Notes: generated by a model from the sequence alone, not told the origin. Positions 43,301 through 55,675 are shown, counted from the stretch's first letter. The stretch is 64,000 bases of DNA from Glebionis coronaria (GCA_025667525.1 CM046874.1:283450880-283514879); one strand, 5' to 3'. A program made the numbers and translations.

Positions 43301-44595
43301 AGTCCCAAAAATGCCCTAGGAAAATTTGAATATCTTGGAGTCTTGTGAGGAATTCTTGGCTGTTTGTGGTGATAGCTAGCAAGAAAATGTGATCAAAGGG
43401 CTTGTATGATGCTTAGAAAGTAAGCATAATTGTGGGACGTTGGATGATTTGCTCTTCTTGTCTTCTTCCTCAAACGTGTAGCAGGGGAGGTCCCATGTGG
43501 ACACGTGAATGATGTGATGACCAATATTAAGGTTGGGTTGTGTTAACATGATCATTAATCACTAATCTGCACCATTTTAAGGTTTAATTACAAGTAATTA
43601 AGAAAACCCCAAATGTGTTCTTGGTGAATAGTTCCTTGTTTGATCCGGATTAAGGTGGGATTTATTTAAATGTTGTGTTAAGGCGCCAAGATTAATTAAG
43701 TAATTAATCTGGTGAGTGGATGGTGACATGGAGGAAGGGAGTGTTGTGATTGGTGGAGGTGGTGAGTGGGGTGAGGTGGCAGCCTTGGGTTGGTTAAGGT
43801 AAGTTTGGTGTCTGGCCAACTTAAGCCCCCCTTTTCTTCTTCTCTTGTCTTTTCACTTTAAATAGCTATCAACGCCCATTTCAGCCTTATCAACTTTTGC
43901 AACTTTGCATTTTTGCCCCAAAAACTTTTACAAAGTGAATTCAGGGGTAATTCTTGCCATTTTTGAATTCTTCAAGGGCTGATTTGGCATTTTGATGATG
44001 GATAATGGTCTTGGCTTGTATAATTGATGTTTTGGAGGACTGAATTTGCCAAGTCATGTTTGATGAGGGACCATTTTTGCCAAATGTTGAAAGTTGAGGG
44101 TCCTTTTTGTAATTTTGTAATTTTCAAAGGACCAAACTTGTAATTTCTTGTACTTTGAAGGACTTCATGATGTATTTGACTTTGTGGAGGATATTTGTTG
44201 ACAATTTAGCTTTGTTGAGGGGCTAAACTTGTCAATTCTTCAAAGTGGAGGGCCCTTTTTGTAATTTTGACAGACTTTTGGGACCAACTTGTAATTATGA
44301 AGATACAAGGGTATAAAGTGTCAATTCTTCCATATTGGAGGACCCTTCTTCATAATTCTTCAAATCTTCAAGGGTTGATCTTGGGAAAGCCTTCATTAGG
44401 GCTTGGTTCATTGTGCGGCTTCGTTTCCCGTGTTCGTTTTTGCATGATTCTTGTGATCTTTTGTCATTTTCTCAATATCCGTACCTAAAATACACAAGTA
44501 ACAAACACAAGCATATATATGGGTATTTTGATGATATTTAATGCATTTTAAGCCCTATTTGGACGATGAGACTATGTATAAAAGCAGTCTCATCA
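40376..44595 (-). repeat. Element D 3' LTR (4220 bp)
   Basis: Plus-strand ends are TGATGTAGTG and AGTCTCATCA. It is patchily similar to the A LTRs: the U5 AT-rich block, TTTAGGAAAA hairpin at 40391-40413, GGCC-rich block near 41190-41400, and U3 subrepeats at about 43980-44370. No gene is supported inside. Confidence 0.85.
43241..43250 (-). promoter_or_regulatory. TATA box in element D LTR
   Basis: The minus strand reads CTATATAAAG, about 1.35 kb from the U3 end. Its position corresponds to the A TATA box, also followed in sense by a non-coding leader. Confidence 0.6.
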
Positions 44596-44634
44596 CTCCC
44601 CCATACTAAACCATTGTCGTGCCCTCACGCAATG
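44565..44634 (-). promoter_or_regulatory. Element D hairpin - polypurine tract - hairpin
   Basis: In sense order: stem CATTG-CGTG/CACG-CAATG with AGGG loop (44612-44634), tract TATGGGGGAGT (44596-44606), and U3-tip stem GATGAGACT/AGTCTCATC (44565-44594). The U3-tip arms differ in sequence from A and B yet still pair over nine bases. Confidence 0.7.
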
Positions 44635-45988
44635 CTAGAACTAAGTATCGTAGCATATCTAAAATTCATTTTTATTCACTTTATTGAATCGATAAACTAG
44701 CTACACTACTACTATTTCTATTACTACTTGCGTTTTAGACATTATGTATGATTTTTGTCGCAAAATGGGACGTTTAGGTTCATAGAATAAGAACACGTGA
44801 ATGCTTCGTTAGAAATAATTTCATCGTCCTCGATTTTCAGCCCAATTCCATGCCAAGCGTGCAACGAGATCATTGTCATTATAAGTTAGTAATGCTAACA
44901 CTACTCATATGCCCTAATTACGTACTTATCCTCCTATTATTCCTAAGTTGTATCTCTTATATTTTATATTGTCTTGAATGTTTCACGAGGATACATTGTT
45001 TGACTTATGCGATAATAGAGATTTAGGCCTAAAAATAGAGTCCTAACGGTGTAACCAAGACCATCAAATCAATAACCCCTCCTAATAGACAATGATGCTA
45101 AAAAATTAAGTTTACAAGAAGAATCGATAAACACGGTTTTATAACGGTTTTGAACATGAGACTTATTACCAAGACTTTTATACGCCCCCTAACGGAAGGG
45201 CCTTATTATCTTTGGTTTACCTCCATCTTTTATTCAACTTCGCCATGAAGCTTTTATTATGACTTCGGTCTTGCCTTGCCTTTTATTATCCACCTCATCG
45301 GTAGTTTTATTAGCCAAAGACGTATATCCTCACGCTAAGGCGAGTTTTGGATCTTTAAAGCTTCGAAGATTAAGGCTTGATTCACTTTCAATTTTGCATA
45401 GATTTTTCGACCTTGTGGGGCTTCAAATTGTTTGCTTGATTTAGGTGAGCACTTGAAATCTTATTATTGGGTGAAGATTTTGATTATTCGGGTGCCAATA
45501 CTTCAAAACCGTGACGCTGGTGATACCTTAATGTCTTCCCAATTTAATTACACGGAAGCTACTAGAAAAGACTAGAAACCCAACAATCCCAACTAAACCG
45601 CTAAGTCAATATTTATTAAGCAAAAAATATTTACATGCGAAGGGAGAATAAGCAAACAACGAGAACACATGAGTTTTTGAAAGAATACGAGTACTCTGCG
45701 TTTAGCTTAGTAACTTATAATTAACCCTATCATTTCACGTCCTCATTTAAGAGACTTAGCCTAATGTGTAGTTAAGGAACCAAAGCTAAGTGCTCAACAC
45801 GCACGGTCGAGTAAAAAATTACTCTTATTCTCGCCATCAGAAAACCTACATTCGTGTCTTCAATCACTTATAAAACATGAGAAATTTTTTTAAAATTTGG
45901 CCATTTTTAGCCTTATTTTGCAACAAAAACGATAAACAAAAAGATAAACTTTGGAAAGCGTGAAGATTTGGCAAGGCAAGTATCTATT
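44635..45988. other. Element D post-pol spacer, non-coding
   Basis: About 1.35 kb aligns in patches with the A spacer. No env-like or other gene is recognisable; I see nothing else in it. Confidence 0.5.
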
Positions 45989-46057
45989 CACCCCCATACT
46001 AAAGTTAAACATTGTCCTCAATGTTTAGAGTCTAGGGGTGCAAACACCCCCATACTA
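45989..46057 (-). promoter_or_regulatory. Element D internal polypurine module with perfect hairpin
   Basis: The hairpin AAACATTG-AGGA-CAATGTTT (46007-46026) is followed in sense by TTAGTATGGGGGTG (45989-46002). A second TAGTATGGGGGTG is at 46045-46057. Confidence 0.65.
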
Positions 46058-46394
46058 GGGTGTAACCAATAAATTAATAGCCGTTTATTAAGTGTGCTAA
46101 TAACCTAAGGTTAGAACATCAAAAGGATATATCATGGATATTGAGAAAGTCTTCAAAGAAAACGATCGAGTGCTCCCATAGAACGAATACGAGAGGCTCC
46201 AATCGTGAAGATCATGATCATCTAAAGTCCACAACTCACAAACAACCACGGAACAAAGGTTGGAAGGGCACAAATCCCCACACGTTAACTACATTAAAAA
46301 GCGATAATATATACATAGGATAAGCATGGGACTCCCCCACGAGGCACCTCGTTTTTGATTAGCGAGTCATGAGCTCGACTCGATCCCCTCAATA
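46058..46394. other. Spacer between internal polypurine module and pol of element D
   Basis: This is about 340 bp of non-coding sequence homologous to 6385-6757 in A. It includes the conserved phrase around GCGATAATATATACA and CTCCCCCACGAGGCACCTCG just after the pol stop codon. No gene is seen. Confidence 0.45.
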
Positions 46395-48180
46395 CTAATT
46401 ATCATTGGGGAAAGTGACTTGGTCGAGGTAGTTCAAGGATGGAACTTCCCCACCAAAGTAGTGCTTCAACCTATGTCCATTCACCTTGAAGTTAGGACCA
46501 TCATCTTGAGCTAGCTCGATGGTCCCATACGGAAACACTTGAGTCACGGTGAATGGACCGGACCAACGGGATTTCAACTTACCGGAAAAGATTTTCAACC
46601 GAGAATTAAAAAGCAAAACTTGATCCCCAATGTTAAAAACCCGGTTTTTAATTTTAGAATCATGCAACTTTTTAGTTTTTTCTTTATAAATAAATGAATT
46701 TTCATAAGCAATGTCCCTCAATTCATCTAATTCATTCAATTGCATTTTCCGGTGTTTTCCCGCGGTCTCCATATCATCATTACAATGCTTTAGGGCCCAA
46801 TAAGCCTTGTGTTCTAACTCGATAGGCAAATGACAATTCTTTCCATACACAAGCTTATAGGGAGTGCAACCAATGGGCGTCTTATGAGCGGTCCTAAAGG
46901 CCCATAAAGCATCGTCCAACTTATCCGACCACAATTGTCGGTTTTCCCCAACGGATCTCTCCAAGATCCTCTTCAACGCTCGGTTTGAAACCTCGACTTG
47001 CCCACTCGTTTGTGGGTGATAAGCCGTAGAAAGCCGATGTGTAACCCCATATTTCCTTAGGACCCTTTCAAATTGGTCGTTACAAAAATGGGTTCCACGA
47101 TCGCTTATGATAGCACGAGGGGTTCCAAACCGAGAAAACAAGCTTTTCAAGAACTTAACTACCACACGAGCATCATTGGTGGGCAAGGCTTTGGCCTCCA
47201 CCCACTTAGATAGGTAGTCAACCTCAACGAGAATGTACTTATTACCACGAGATGATGGGAACGACCCCATAAAGTCTATACCCCAAACGTCAAAGATCTC
47301 ACACACTTGGATGATATTTTGTGGCATTTCATCTTTTTGTGAGGCTTTTCCTTGTCGTTGGCATGAATCACAAGACTTCACAAGATCTTGTGCATCTCGG
47401 TAAATAGTAGGCCAAAAGAAGCCGGCATCAAACACCTTCTTAGCCGTGAGATTAGCACCGTGGTGACCACCCGTGGGTCCCTCATGGCAAGCTCTAAGGA
47501 TGTTAGAAGCTTCGGTTCCAAATACACAACGTCGGATGATTTGATCCGCACAAGTTCAAAACAAGTAAGGGTCGTTCCAAAAGTAGAACTTGACGTCACG
47601 AAAGAATTTTCGTTTTTCTTGAGTCGTCATACCCTTGATGATGAAGTTACCCGCATGGTAATTTGCAAAATCCGCAAACCATGGGGGTGGAAGAATCAAG
47701 CTTAGAATTCACTACACCAAGTGTCTCGAGCGGAAATGTTTCGGTGATTTCCTTGGGCTCGTAAACACTTTGGTGAGGATCTTCCAAACTAGAAAGATGA
47801 TAGGCCGCTATATTCTCGGCTCCATTTTTGTCAACGATGGTGTGATCAAATTCTTGAAGGAGGAGAATCCAACGAAGTAATCTAGGCTTAGCATCTTGCT
47901 TTGCCATGAGATACTTGATAGCCAAATGATCCGTATACACTATGCATTTAGCTAAGACGAGATAAGGTCGGAACTTCTCAAATGCATACACCATGGCAAG
48001 GAACTCCTTTTCCGTTGTAGTGTATTTTAGTTGAGCCTCAGTCATCGTCTTGCTAGCATAGTGAATAGGCAAGAAGTGCTTTTCATGACGTCGCCCCAAA
48101 ACGGCCCCAATAGCGTAGTCACTAGCATCACACATGAGTTCAAAGGGGAGGTTCCAATTGGGAGCAACAAGAATGGGAGC
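46395..48180 (-). pseudogene. Element D RNase H and integrase, decayed
   Basis: Integrase is open from 47435 to 46395 with D, D, E in [17 protein letters not shown] and [10 protein letters not shown], and an intact non-chromodomain C-terminus. RNase H is in another frame (48135-47647; [28 protein letters not shown] with Ser changed to Leu). Frameshifts near 47690 and 47555 separate the parts and disrupt the zinc-finger segment. It is better preserved than element A. Confidence 0.87.
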
Positions 48181-49500
48181 TTCGGTAAGTTTCCTCTTAA
48201 GGATTTCAAAGGCTCGTACACAATCTTCGTCAAAGACAAAACGTGCCTCTTTTTCAAGAAGATGTGTAATGGGTCGAGAAATCTTCGAAAAATCCTAGAT
48301 GAATCGACGATAAAAGCCCGCGTTGCCTAGGAAACTCCTAACTCCCTTAACGGTTTTGGGATGAGGTAATTTGGCGATGACGTCTACCTAAGCTTGATCT
48401 ACCTCAATCCTCGCTTTCGAGACCTTGTGCCCTAAGACGATTCCACTCTTAACCATAAAATGACACTTTTCCCAATTGAGCACAAGGTTGGTTTCCTCAC
48501 AACGTTGCAACATTCTCTCAAGGTTCGACAAACACGAAGTGAACGAATTACCAAAAACGGAAAAGTCATCCATAAAGACTTCCATCGTCTTCTCGATCAT
48601 ATCATGAAAAATAGCCATCATGCACCTTTGAAAGGTTCCCGGTGCATTGCAAAGTCCGAATGGCATTCTACGATAGGCAAACGTTCCATATGGACACGTA
48701 AACGTAGTTTTTCTTGATCACGAGGATCGATGGGAATTTGGAAGTAACCGGAAAAACCATCTAAAAAGAAATAGAAATCGTTTCCCGCAAGACGCTCCAA
48801 CATTTGGCCCATGAAGGGCAAGGGAAAATGGTCTTTTCGAGTGGCTTCATTCAACTTCCGATAGTCAATGCACACTCTCCATCCGGTCACGAGTCTAGTG
48901 GGAATCAACTCGTTGGCATCGTTTGGCACAACGGTCATCCCTCCCTTTTTAGGGACACAATGAATAGGACTCACCCAAGGGTTATCGAAAATAGGGTAAA
49001 TCATTCCCGCGTCAAGGAGTTTAAGGACTTCCTTTTTGATGACGTCGTGAATTTTGGGGTTCACCCTTCTTTGACATTGGATTGCGGGCTTGTAATCCTC
49101 CTCCATTAAGATTTTGTGGGTACAAAACTTGGGATCGATTCCCTTAATGTCGGATAACTTCCACGCAATTGCCCCTTTGTGATCCTTTAGAACATCGACA
49201 AGTGCGGTTTTTTCATCATTCGAAAGTTCCTTCGCAATAATAATCGGCAACTTCTCGTCCTCCTCCAAATAGACATATTCGAGATGAGGAGGTAAATCTT
49301 TCAACTCGAGAATAGGTGGTTCCTCAAGTGGAGATTTGGGCTCGATACTCATAACCTCCTCGGGTGGAGGAAATGGGAAATCGTTGAGAAAATCCTTGAT
49401 AATCGAGAAGTCCTCATCGTTGTCGAGGTCTTCGTTACAAGTACGTGGAACATTGAATTCTTCCAACGTAAAACCACCACCTTCAAATGGAGTGAAGGTT
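48181..49500 (-). pseudogene. Element D reverse transcriptase, decayed
   Basis: The frame 49466-48618 carries the linker, CVPKKGG and LDGFSGYFQ. One missing base near 48713 (GAAAAAC where A has GAGAAAAC) shifts the frame. The rest is at 48666-48388, with [11 protein letters not shown], ending in TAG. A further TAG lies in the thumb (RFI-stop-DFS, near 48297). The domain is recognisable but not translatable as a whole. Confidence 0.87.
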
Positions 49501-49526
49501 GGCGTCGAATTATCAAGAATTGGATC

Positions 49527-50108
49527 TTACATAGTGGGATTGCCACTAGTTTCTTCATCACCAAAACCTAGAACTTCTTGTGAAAGTTCCTCGCAAACCA
49601 CGTCAATCATATCAACGAGGTTTATGGTTGCAACGGAATAAACATGAGAAATTTGAGAGTTTTGAGTTGCGTTTTTAACAAGTTCCTCGTCGTTGAAACG
49701 TAAGGTGATCTTTCTAGCATGAACATCGATCAAAGCCATAGGCGTATCTAAAAACGAACGACCTAAAATAAGAGGAACTTGAGGATCCGTGGGGATATCA
49801 ACAACGATAAAGTCTACGGGATAGTAGAACTTCCCCACTTTCACAAAAACGTCTTCCGCCAAACCACATGCGGGAATCGTGGAATGTTCGGCCAACTCGA
49901 TAGACATTAGTGAAGGAGTAAGATTGGGAAGATTGAGCGACTTGAAGATTGCAAGTGGCATCAAGTTAATGCTAGCACCAAGATCGGCCAAGGCATAGCA
50001 TTCTTCCATATCTTGGATTGCACAAGGGATCAAAAATTTACCGGGATCACCGACTTTTTGAGGTATGCGATTAAGATAAACCAATGAACAACTAGACAAT
50101 TGGTGCAA
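49527..50108 (-). pseudogene. Element D aspartic protease region
   Basis: The active-site segment [14 protein letters not shown] is intact, with LGRSFLDTPMALIDV as the second fold motif. DLGA replaces the usual D-[ST]-GA, as in element B. A stop codon (TAA near 50109) separates it from gag and TAA near 49528 from the RT linker, so it belongs to a dead polyprotein. Confidence 0.82.
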
Positions 50109-52168
50109 TTACACCTTGTTGTTCAACATACTCTTAAAGTTAGCGGCAAATCGAGGCATCATGACCAAAGCATCGGCGAAACTCACATTAAGGTGCAAAT
50201 CACGAAACATTTTCATAAAAAGCTCAAATTGATAATTGTCGCGCTCTTGACGTTTCTCCTTCCTAAGTCTTGATGGATAGGGCAAAGGTGGTGTGGGTTG
50301 AGGCATAGTAGGCATAGCCCTTGGAATCTCGGGTTCCAATGTTGGTAATGGGTCAACCGTAGGTGTGGCATGAGCGGTACTTCGTGGGATTGGGACATGC
50401 TCCTTTTGGACCACCACCTCGGGTTCTTCCTCAATTGCTTCCTCCGTAGGAGCAATTGGTTGAGGAGTCGGTTCCTTAAGTGTCTTACCACTACGTGTGG
50501 TAATCACTTTCATCTCACCCTTAGGGTTGGATACGGTGTTGCTAGGAAGACTACTCGAAGACGGTTTACACATTATTGCCTCAAACATAGACGAGATTTT
50601 ATCTTCAAACACGGATTGCCTCTTCTCGGCCTTAATCATTTCTTGTTTAATCTCATGTTGCCCTTGTTCCATTTTTTGTTGGTTTTGTTGTAACCTAGTG
50701 ACATTTCCTTCCATCTTGTTGGTGTGGATCTTAAGTTCATTAGCTAACTCATTTTTCAACTCTTTCTTCAAGTCGTTCTTAAACTCGGATCTTAGGCTAA
50801 TGATTTCTCTTTGAATATTGTCAAACCTAGCATCATTCCCACTAGCGTATTCAACAAACTCACTTGGAAGATCTTTCAATGTTTGCAAACCTTTGTTGTT
50901 GTTTTGAAAATCATTTTGATTCTTGTTTGAAACTTGATTATTAGCCCCTTGATTCCCATAGTTTCCCTTGTTGTAATTGTTTTTGAAACCAACTTGATTG
51001 TTGCGATAGTTGTTGTTAGCATTTTGATTTGAACCAAAACCCGGTGGAGTCAACTGGTTAGAGCGGGAAACTTGACCGTTTTGGTTGTAATTTCCCGTGG
51101 CCGCGAAGGCACTCGAAGTGTTACCACCGTTGGTAATGCACTCGGAGAAATCATGACCTCCACTACAATACATGCAAGAAACCTCAACCGCTTTAGCCGA
51201 AGCGGGAGCACTGTTCACCAACTTTAAACTCAATCAAAAGTCCTTTTAGCTTATCAAAAATCTTGTTTTCTAAGTTCGCCTCAATTTGGCAAGCATCGAT
51301 GGTAGTAGACAAAGAAGGTGAAGCCGAAGACGAAGCCTTACGAACACTAGACGTGCTACGAGGACTATACACCTTAGATCTATTCTCAATTATCACCAAA
51401 GCTTCCTCAACCGTTTTACACAAAAAATTACCACCCGCGGCGACATTCAAATAATCCCTTTCATGATCATTAAGTCCATTGTAAAACTGTCAATTTGATG
51501 CAAGTCGGAAAAACCGTGATGAGGACATTCATGTAACATTTCCTTAAACCTATTTCAAGCCGTTGAAAAACTTTCATTAAACTCTTGTGAAAACTTTGAA
51601 ATCTCGTTTTTCAAGTGCGTAGTCTTAGAGGGCGGAAAAAATTGGTTCACAAACTTAGACACGAGATCCTTCCACGTCAATATGAATTGGGTGGCTCTTT
51701 CTCTAACCAAATTTTAGCGGGCCCCGCTAAGGAATACGGAAAAAGCATCATCTTAATCGAGTCATTCGAGACATCCTTAAACTTGCAAGTGGCGGTAAGA
51801 CGATTGAATTGGCGGATATGGTTGTGTGGATTGTCCTTCTCATCACCACGGAATTTGTTGTTTTGGATCATCGACAACAAACCCGTTTTCACCTCAAAAT
51901 TCTCCGCAAGGATAGCGGGAATCACAATAGCCTCTCCATAACCCTCGGTGGGTGCTTGAAGTAACTCCATCATAGTTCGATTTGCCATGGTTGGTGCTTC
52001 TCTTACAATGGGTTCGTAATTAGGAGACTCCTCACTAGAAAGATTTGGAGTGGGAGTTTTGTTCTTTCGTTTACGTGCACGTCTTGATTGATTACGAGTT
52101 AGCATAAAAGTCACGTACAACGAGGGGACGAGCAAAGAAGATTCTTTTTGGTGGTTTGTATTTTTCAA
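50109..52168 (-). pseudogene. Element D gag, decayed
   Basis: N-terminal part 52168-51677 (RRARKRK, MANRTMMELLQAPTEG, capsid start ending WLEKEPPNS). The middle capsid has frameshifts (51676-51451). Pieces 51450-51193 and 51233-50109 follow, the latter with zinc knuckle CMYCSGGHDFSEC, an Asn/Gln-rich linker, a coiled-coil segment ending MFEAIMCK, and a Pro-rich tail. At least three frame breaks are present. Confidence 0.85.
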
Positions 52169-52641
52169 TTTTTTTATGGTTTTTGATTGTATTAACCTTT
52201 TTGGATTTGGTGAATGTATTAAGTAGACACAAATCTACAAATCTCCTCCTTAATCAAATCTCTTGATTAAAGAAGCCTCAAGGAATGAAAACGATCACGT
52301 GAAGTGAACGCCTTAGATGACTTTAGAACGTTGGTGGAACACCAAAACGTTCAAGAGGGTTTAATCAATGGAAACCAAGAAAATATATATGATACTTAGT
52401 AATACTTTGGGCGGCAAAACCCTCGATTAGCTCTCAAAATCAAATACTCACAAGCAAGCGGGGAAACGAGGCGGCGCGAAGCACTTAAGAGCCTTTTTCC
52501 TTAGGATATATTTTATAATATCCGCCTTATACCCACCTTATAGTTTATATTTTTCAAGATTGAGCTTCACGAAAGTATTTATCTATTTTTTCCTTTTTCT
52601 TTGGTTTGAGATTCGAATACAATGATTGGGTAATGACCTCC
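52169..52641 (-). other. Element D leader, cut by element E
   Basis: Non-coding; homologous to the A leader. The conserved block at 52443-52553 carries CTTAAG (GCTCTTAAGTGCTTCGCG in sense). Sequence stops at the E target site and resumes at 63993. Confidence 0.7.
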
Positions 52642-52646
52642 CAAGT
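52642..52646. repeat. Target site duplication of element E (left)
   Basis: CAAGT precedes the LTR start TGTAACACCCC and is repeated at 63988-63992. Confidence 0.93.
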
Positions 52647-55600
52647 TGTAACACCCCATTTTGGAAATGGAAATATCACAACAATTATGGCGTGTCATCA
52701 AAGCATACAAGGTAAAATGTCTAAACATTACTTGACCATAAAAAGGAAAATACCGGAATCAAACATCGGTAGTCCAAAAGTAAAGCTCATCACACACAAA
52801 CATAGTATAGTAAAGGAAAAGGACGAAACAATGTCCAAAGCATAAGTATCACAAAGAAAGGAAATGCATAATGTAAAGAAGGCTAGACAGCTTCCAGTCC
52901 ATATGCACGTACTCTTAGTGTCTACGAGCGTCCCTGAGTACCTGCCGTTTTGGGAACATAGAAAAGGAAAACGGCTGAGCAATACGCTCAGTGCACGGAT
53001 GTACAATAAAGCATGAATAGGATAAGCATATAACATAATAACAACGGAAGAAAACTAAGTCCCGAGTAACCTGGTTAAGTCTTAGTAAAACTGGTTTTAT
53101 AGTTTGAAAGTCTTATGTTTATCTTATAAAAACTGTTTGTCATATTTTACCATTAGCCAATATAGGTCATGAATATCCACCGTGCATGAATAATTGGAGG
53201 GGTGACCTCATCATGCAAATTAGAGGGGTTGCCTCTAATTTAATATACTGGTTTTATGGGTAGGAGGGATCAGCTCCTTGTGAAGGATGCAAGGCACACA
53301 TCACATTCACCATGAAATCCTGAATAAAACGTGTAACTAGGATGCACCCATACGCCCCACATGATAAATATAAATAAATGGCCAAAAGCTGAAGGGACGC
53401 CACGAGCAATCACTCCACCGTGGTGAAGTCATAACATTAGTGCCTCTAATGTTATGGTTATGGTACCTCCATAACTAGGTGAAACTGGTCATGCATGTAT
53501 ATGGCTATAGGTAATCATATTTAAAACATAAGCAATCAAACTCATACTTATACTACGGGAAAACAGTTGGCTGCATACGGGGAAATCCTAATAAGGAAAG
53601 AATGTCCATACTGAAAGGACGGGAATCCGTACCTTATGTCCAGTGAACGAGAACGATGAACTGCGAGAATCCTACTTCCGAAACACTAGTGCTACATAAA
53701 TACGTACATGAAATAAGTATCGGCTTACTACATACATAGCTGATTTTATGTCATGTCTTAGCTTATTTTATGTGTTCTTACTATTTTACACTGTTTAAAG
53801 CCTTAAACTGTGTTAAATCCTACATTCTGTTCATTCTGATTAAGTATTACTGATATTTCATGTGTTATTATACTTACTGTGTAATAATAAGTAACTTTCC
53901 AAAAATAGCAGGTTTCCTTAAATAGAAAGTTTCCAAAAATAGAAAGTTTCCAAAAATAGAAGGTTTCCAAAAATAGAAAGTTTCCAAAAATAGAAAGTTA
54001 CCAAAAATAGAAAGTTTCCAAAAATAGAAAGTTTCCAAAAATAGAAAGTTTCCAAAAATAGAAAGTTTCCAAAAATAGATTTACTGCTTAAAATAGATAA
54101 GTTTCTAAAAATAGAAAGTTTCCATAAATAGATTAGCTGCCTTAATTAAATAAGTTTCCATAAATAGATTAGCTGCCTTAAATAAATAAGTTTCTAAAAA
54201 TAGCTTGTTTCCATAAATAAAATAGCTACCTTATTTAATTAAGTTTCTAAAAATAGAAAGTTTCCATCATTAGAAATAAGCTGGTTAAATAAGCTAAGTA
54301 AATAAGCCTAAGTATTTTCATGATTATTTTCTAAGTCATATGATATATTATATAGTTTAATAATTATTTCATGTAATTTAATTAAACTATAGGTTATAAT
54401 ATTTAATTAAAGTGTGACATGTTTTAATTAAATATATTAAATACTTAGGTTAAAATATGTATTATTAAATACTAACAATATAACCTAAGTCATGTTTAAT
54501 TAATTAATTATATCCATGGTTTTTAAAATAATTAATTAATTATAAGTCTTAATAATAATAATACTTAGGTTAAAATAATTTCATGATTTTTAATAATTAG
54601 TTAACCTAAGTCATGTTATTAAATTAATTACATCTTATTAATTTAATTCTTAACATAAGTTCATAACATATAAAAAAACTAACATAATCATGATCCGGAT
54701 CTAAGCTTAAAAACATGCACCGGATATGAACAAACACCGTACCTCGAACCAAATCGGGGTACCCCCTTGCTGCCGTGGGACCTACACGCACCAACCAAGA
54801 CCAAAAAGATCTTGGTGTTGGTCGGCTAAAACCAAACGAACCCCCTTGGGGTCGGTTGTTCCTGCGGCCCAAAAAAAACACCCCTTAGATCCATCCCTTT
54901 GATTAATTAATGACCAAAACATGTTAGATCTAGGTTTAATTAATGTGTTTTTATGAAAAACATCATGTGTTCTTAATTAATAAATGATTAATTAAAAAGA
55001 AAAACAAGTAAAAAGGTTTTACCGTATTCGTGGATCAAAAGGGTGAAGAACAAACACGAACAAACACTAAAATAACAAGATCCAAGATCAAACTCACCCC
55101 CTTATGGTGGTTTGTAGGTGGCGGCACACAAAGGAGAAGGAGGAAGGGTTTCTAGGTTTTCTTGAAATTCTTCTGTAAAAATAATTTGAGTACTAAAAAC
55201 TCTTAACCCTTCCTTTTAGTAAAATTGACAATGGGCTTGGCCCATTGTCCTATGTTGGCCGCGGGTAGGGACTCCCTTGTGGGGGTCCCGTACCTCGTTT
55301 CGTGTCTTGTAATTTCGTACACGTTTACGTTTAATTATGTTCGTGTTTTAAAAGTTCTCGTTACGTAATTATCCTACACTTATATATTTAATTACGCTCG
55401 TATTAAATATATATACGTAAATAATAATATCTCGTGTTTTAATTACGCTCGTGATTTCGTGATCGTATGTTCGCGATTAATTATTGCTAAATAATTATTA
55501 CGTGATCGTTCGTATAAAATACTTATCGTGTTCTAACACGTACGTAATACATAAACTCCTAATACGAAATCGTAATCATGCTATATTAGGAAAGTTTTTA

Positions 55601-55655
55601 ACTAGTACGTACGAACTTAAGGTACTATGCATGGTAAAAGCATGCGGGTTTTACA
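52647..55655 (-). repeat. Element E 3' LTR
   Basis: This 3009-bp LTR is colinear with 60979-63987. It contains a 17-bp minisatellite (53896-54082) and a following set of 35-40 bp degenerate repeats to about 54265. An AT-rich zone near 54430-54610 has inverted CTTAGGTT/AACCTAAG pairs, and an end segment is rich in TACG/CTCGTG words (about 55310-55560). No gene is present. Confidence 0.93.
53896..54082. repeat. 17-bp tandem repeat in element E 3' LTR (11 units)
   Basis: Eleven units of TTTCCAAAAATAGAAAG run head to tail with few changes. There are no spacers of varied sequence, so it is a minisatellite. Confidence 0.93.
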
Positions 55656-55675
55656 ACTCTTCCCCCCTAAAAAGA
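55656..55675 (-). promoter_or_regulatory. Element E polypurine tract
   Basis: The sense sequence TTTTTAGGGGGGAAGAGT directly precedes the LTR start TGTAAAACCC. Confidence 0.85.

Larger units (their letters stand above)
40376..52646 (-). mobile_element. Element D: Athila-like Ty3/gypsy retrotransposon, interrupted by element E
   Basis: It has a 4220-bp 3' LTR, polypurine module, spacer, decayed pol and gag, and part of the leader up to the E insertion. Eight bases of leader resume at 63993. Proteins and leader match element A most closely, so A and D are one family. Probable target duplication AGGGG at 40371-40375. The primer site and 5' LTR should be right of the window. Confidence 0.88.

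Noticed and set aside
53896..54082. Regular short repeats as a possible CRISPR array
   Set aside because: Units are directly adjacent with no unique spacers, lie in an LTR, and the second LTR has the same array.
54624..54881. 85-codon ORF in element E LTR (and 62982-63254)
   Set aside because: The two LTR copies give different lengths and frames after one-base indels, so no conserved product.
55377..55410. TATATAAG-like words as element E TATA box
   Set aside because: Several AT-rich alternatives occur in the same region and none has a distinctive context, so I do not call one.
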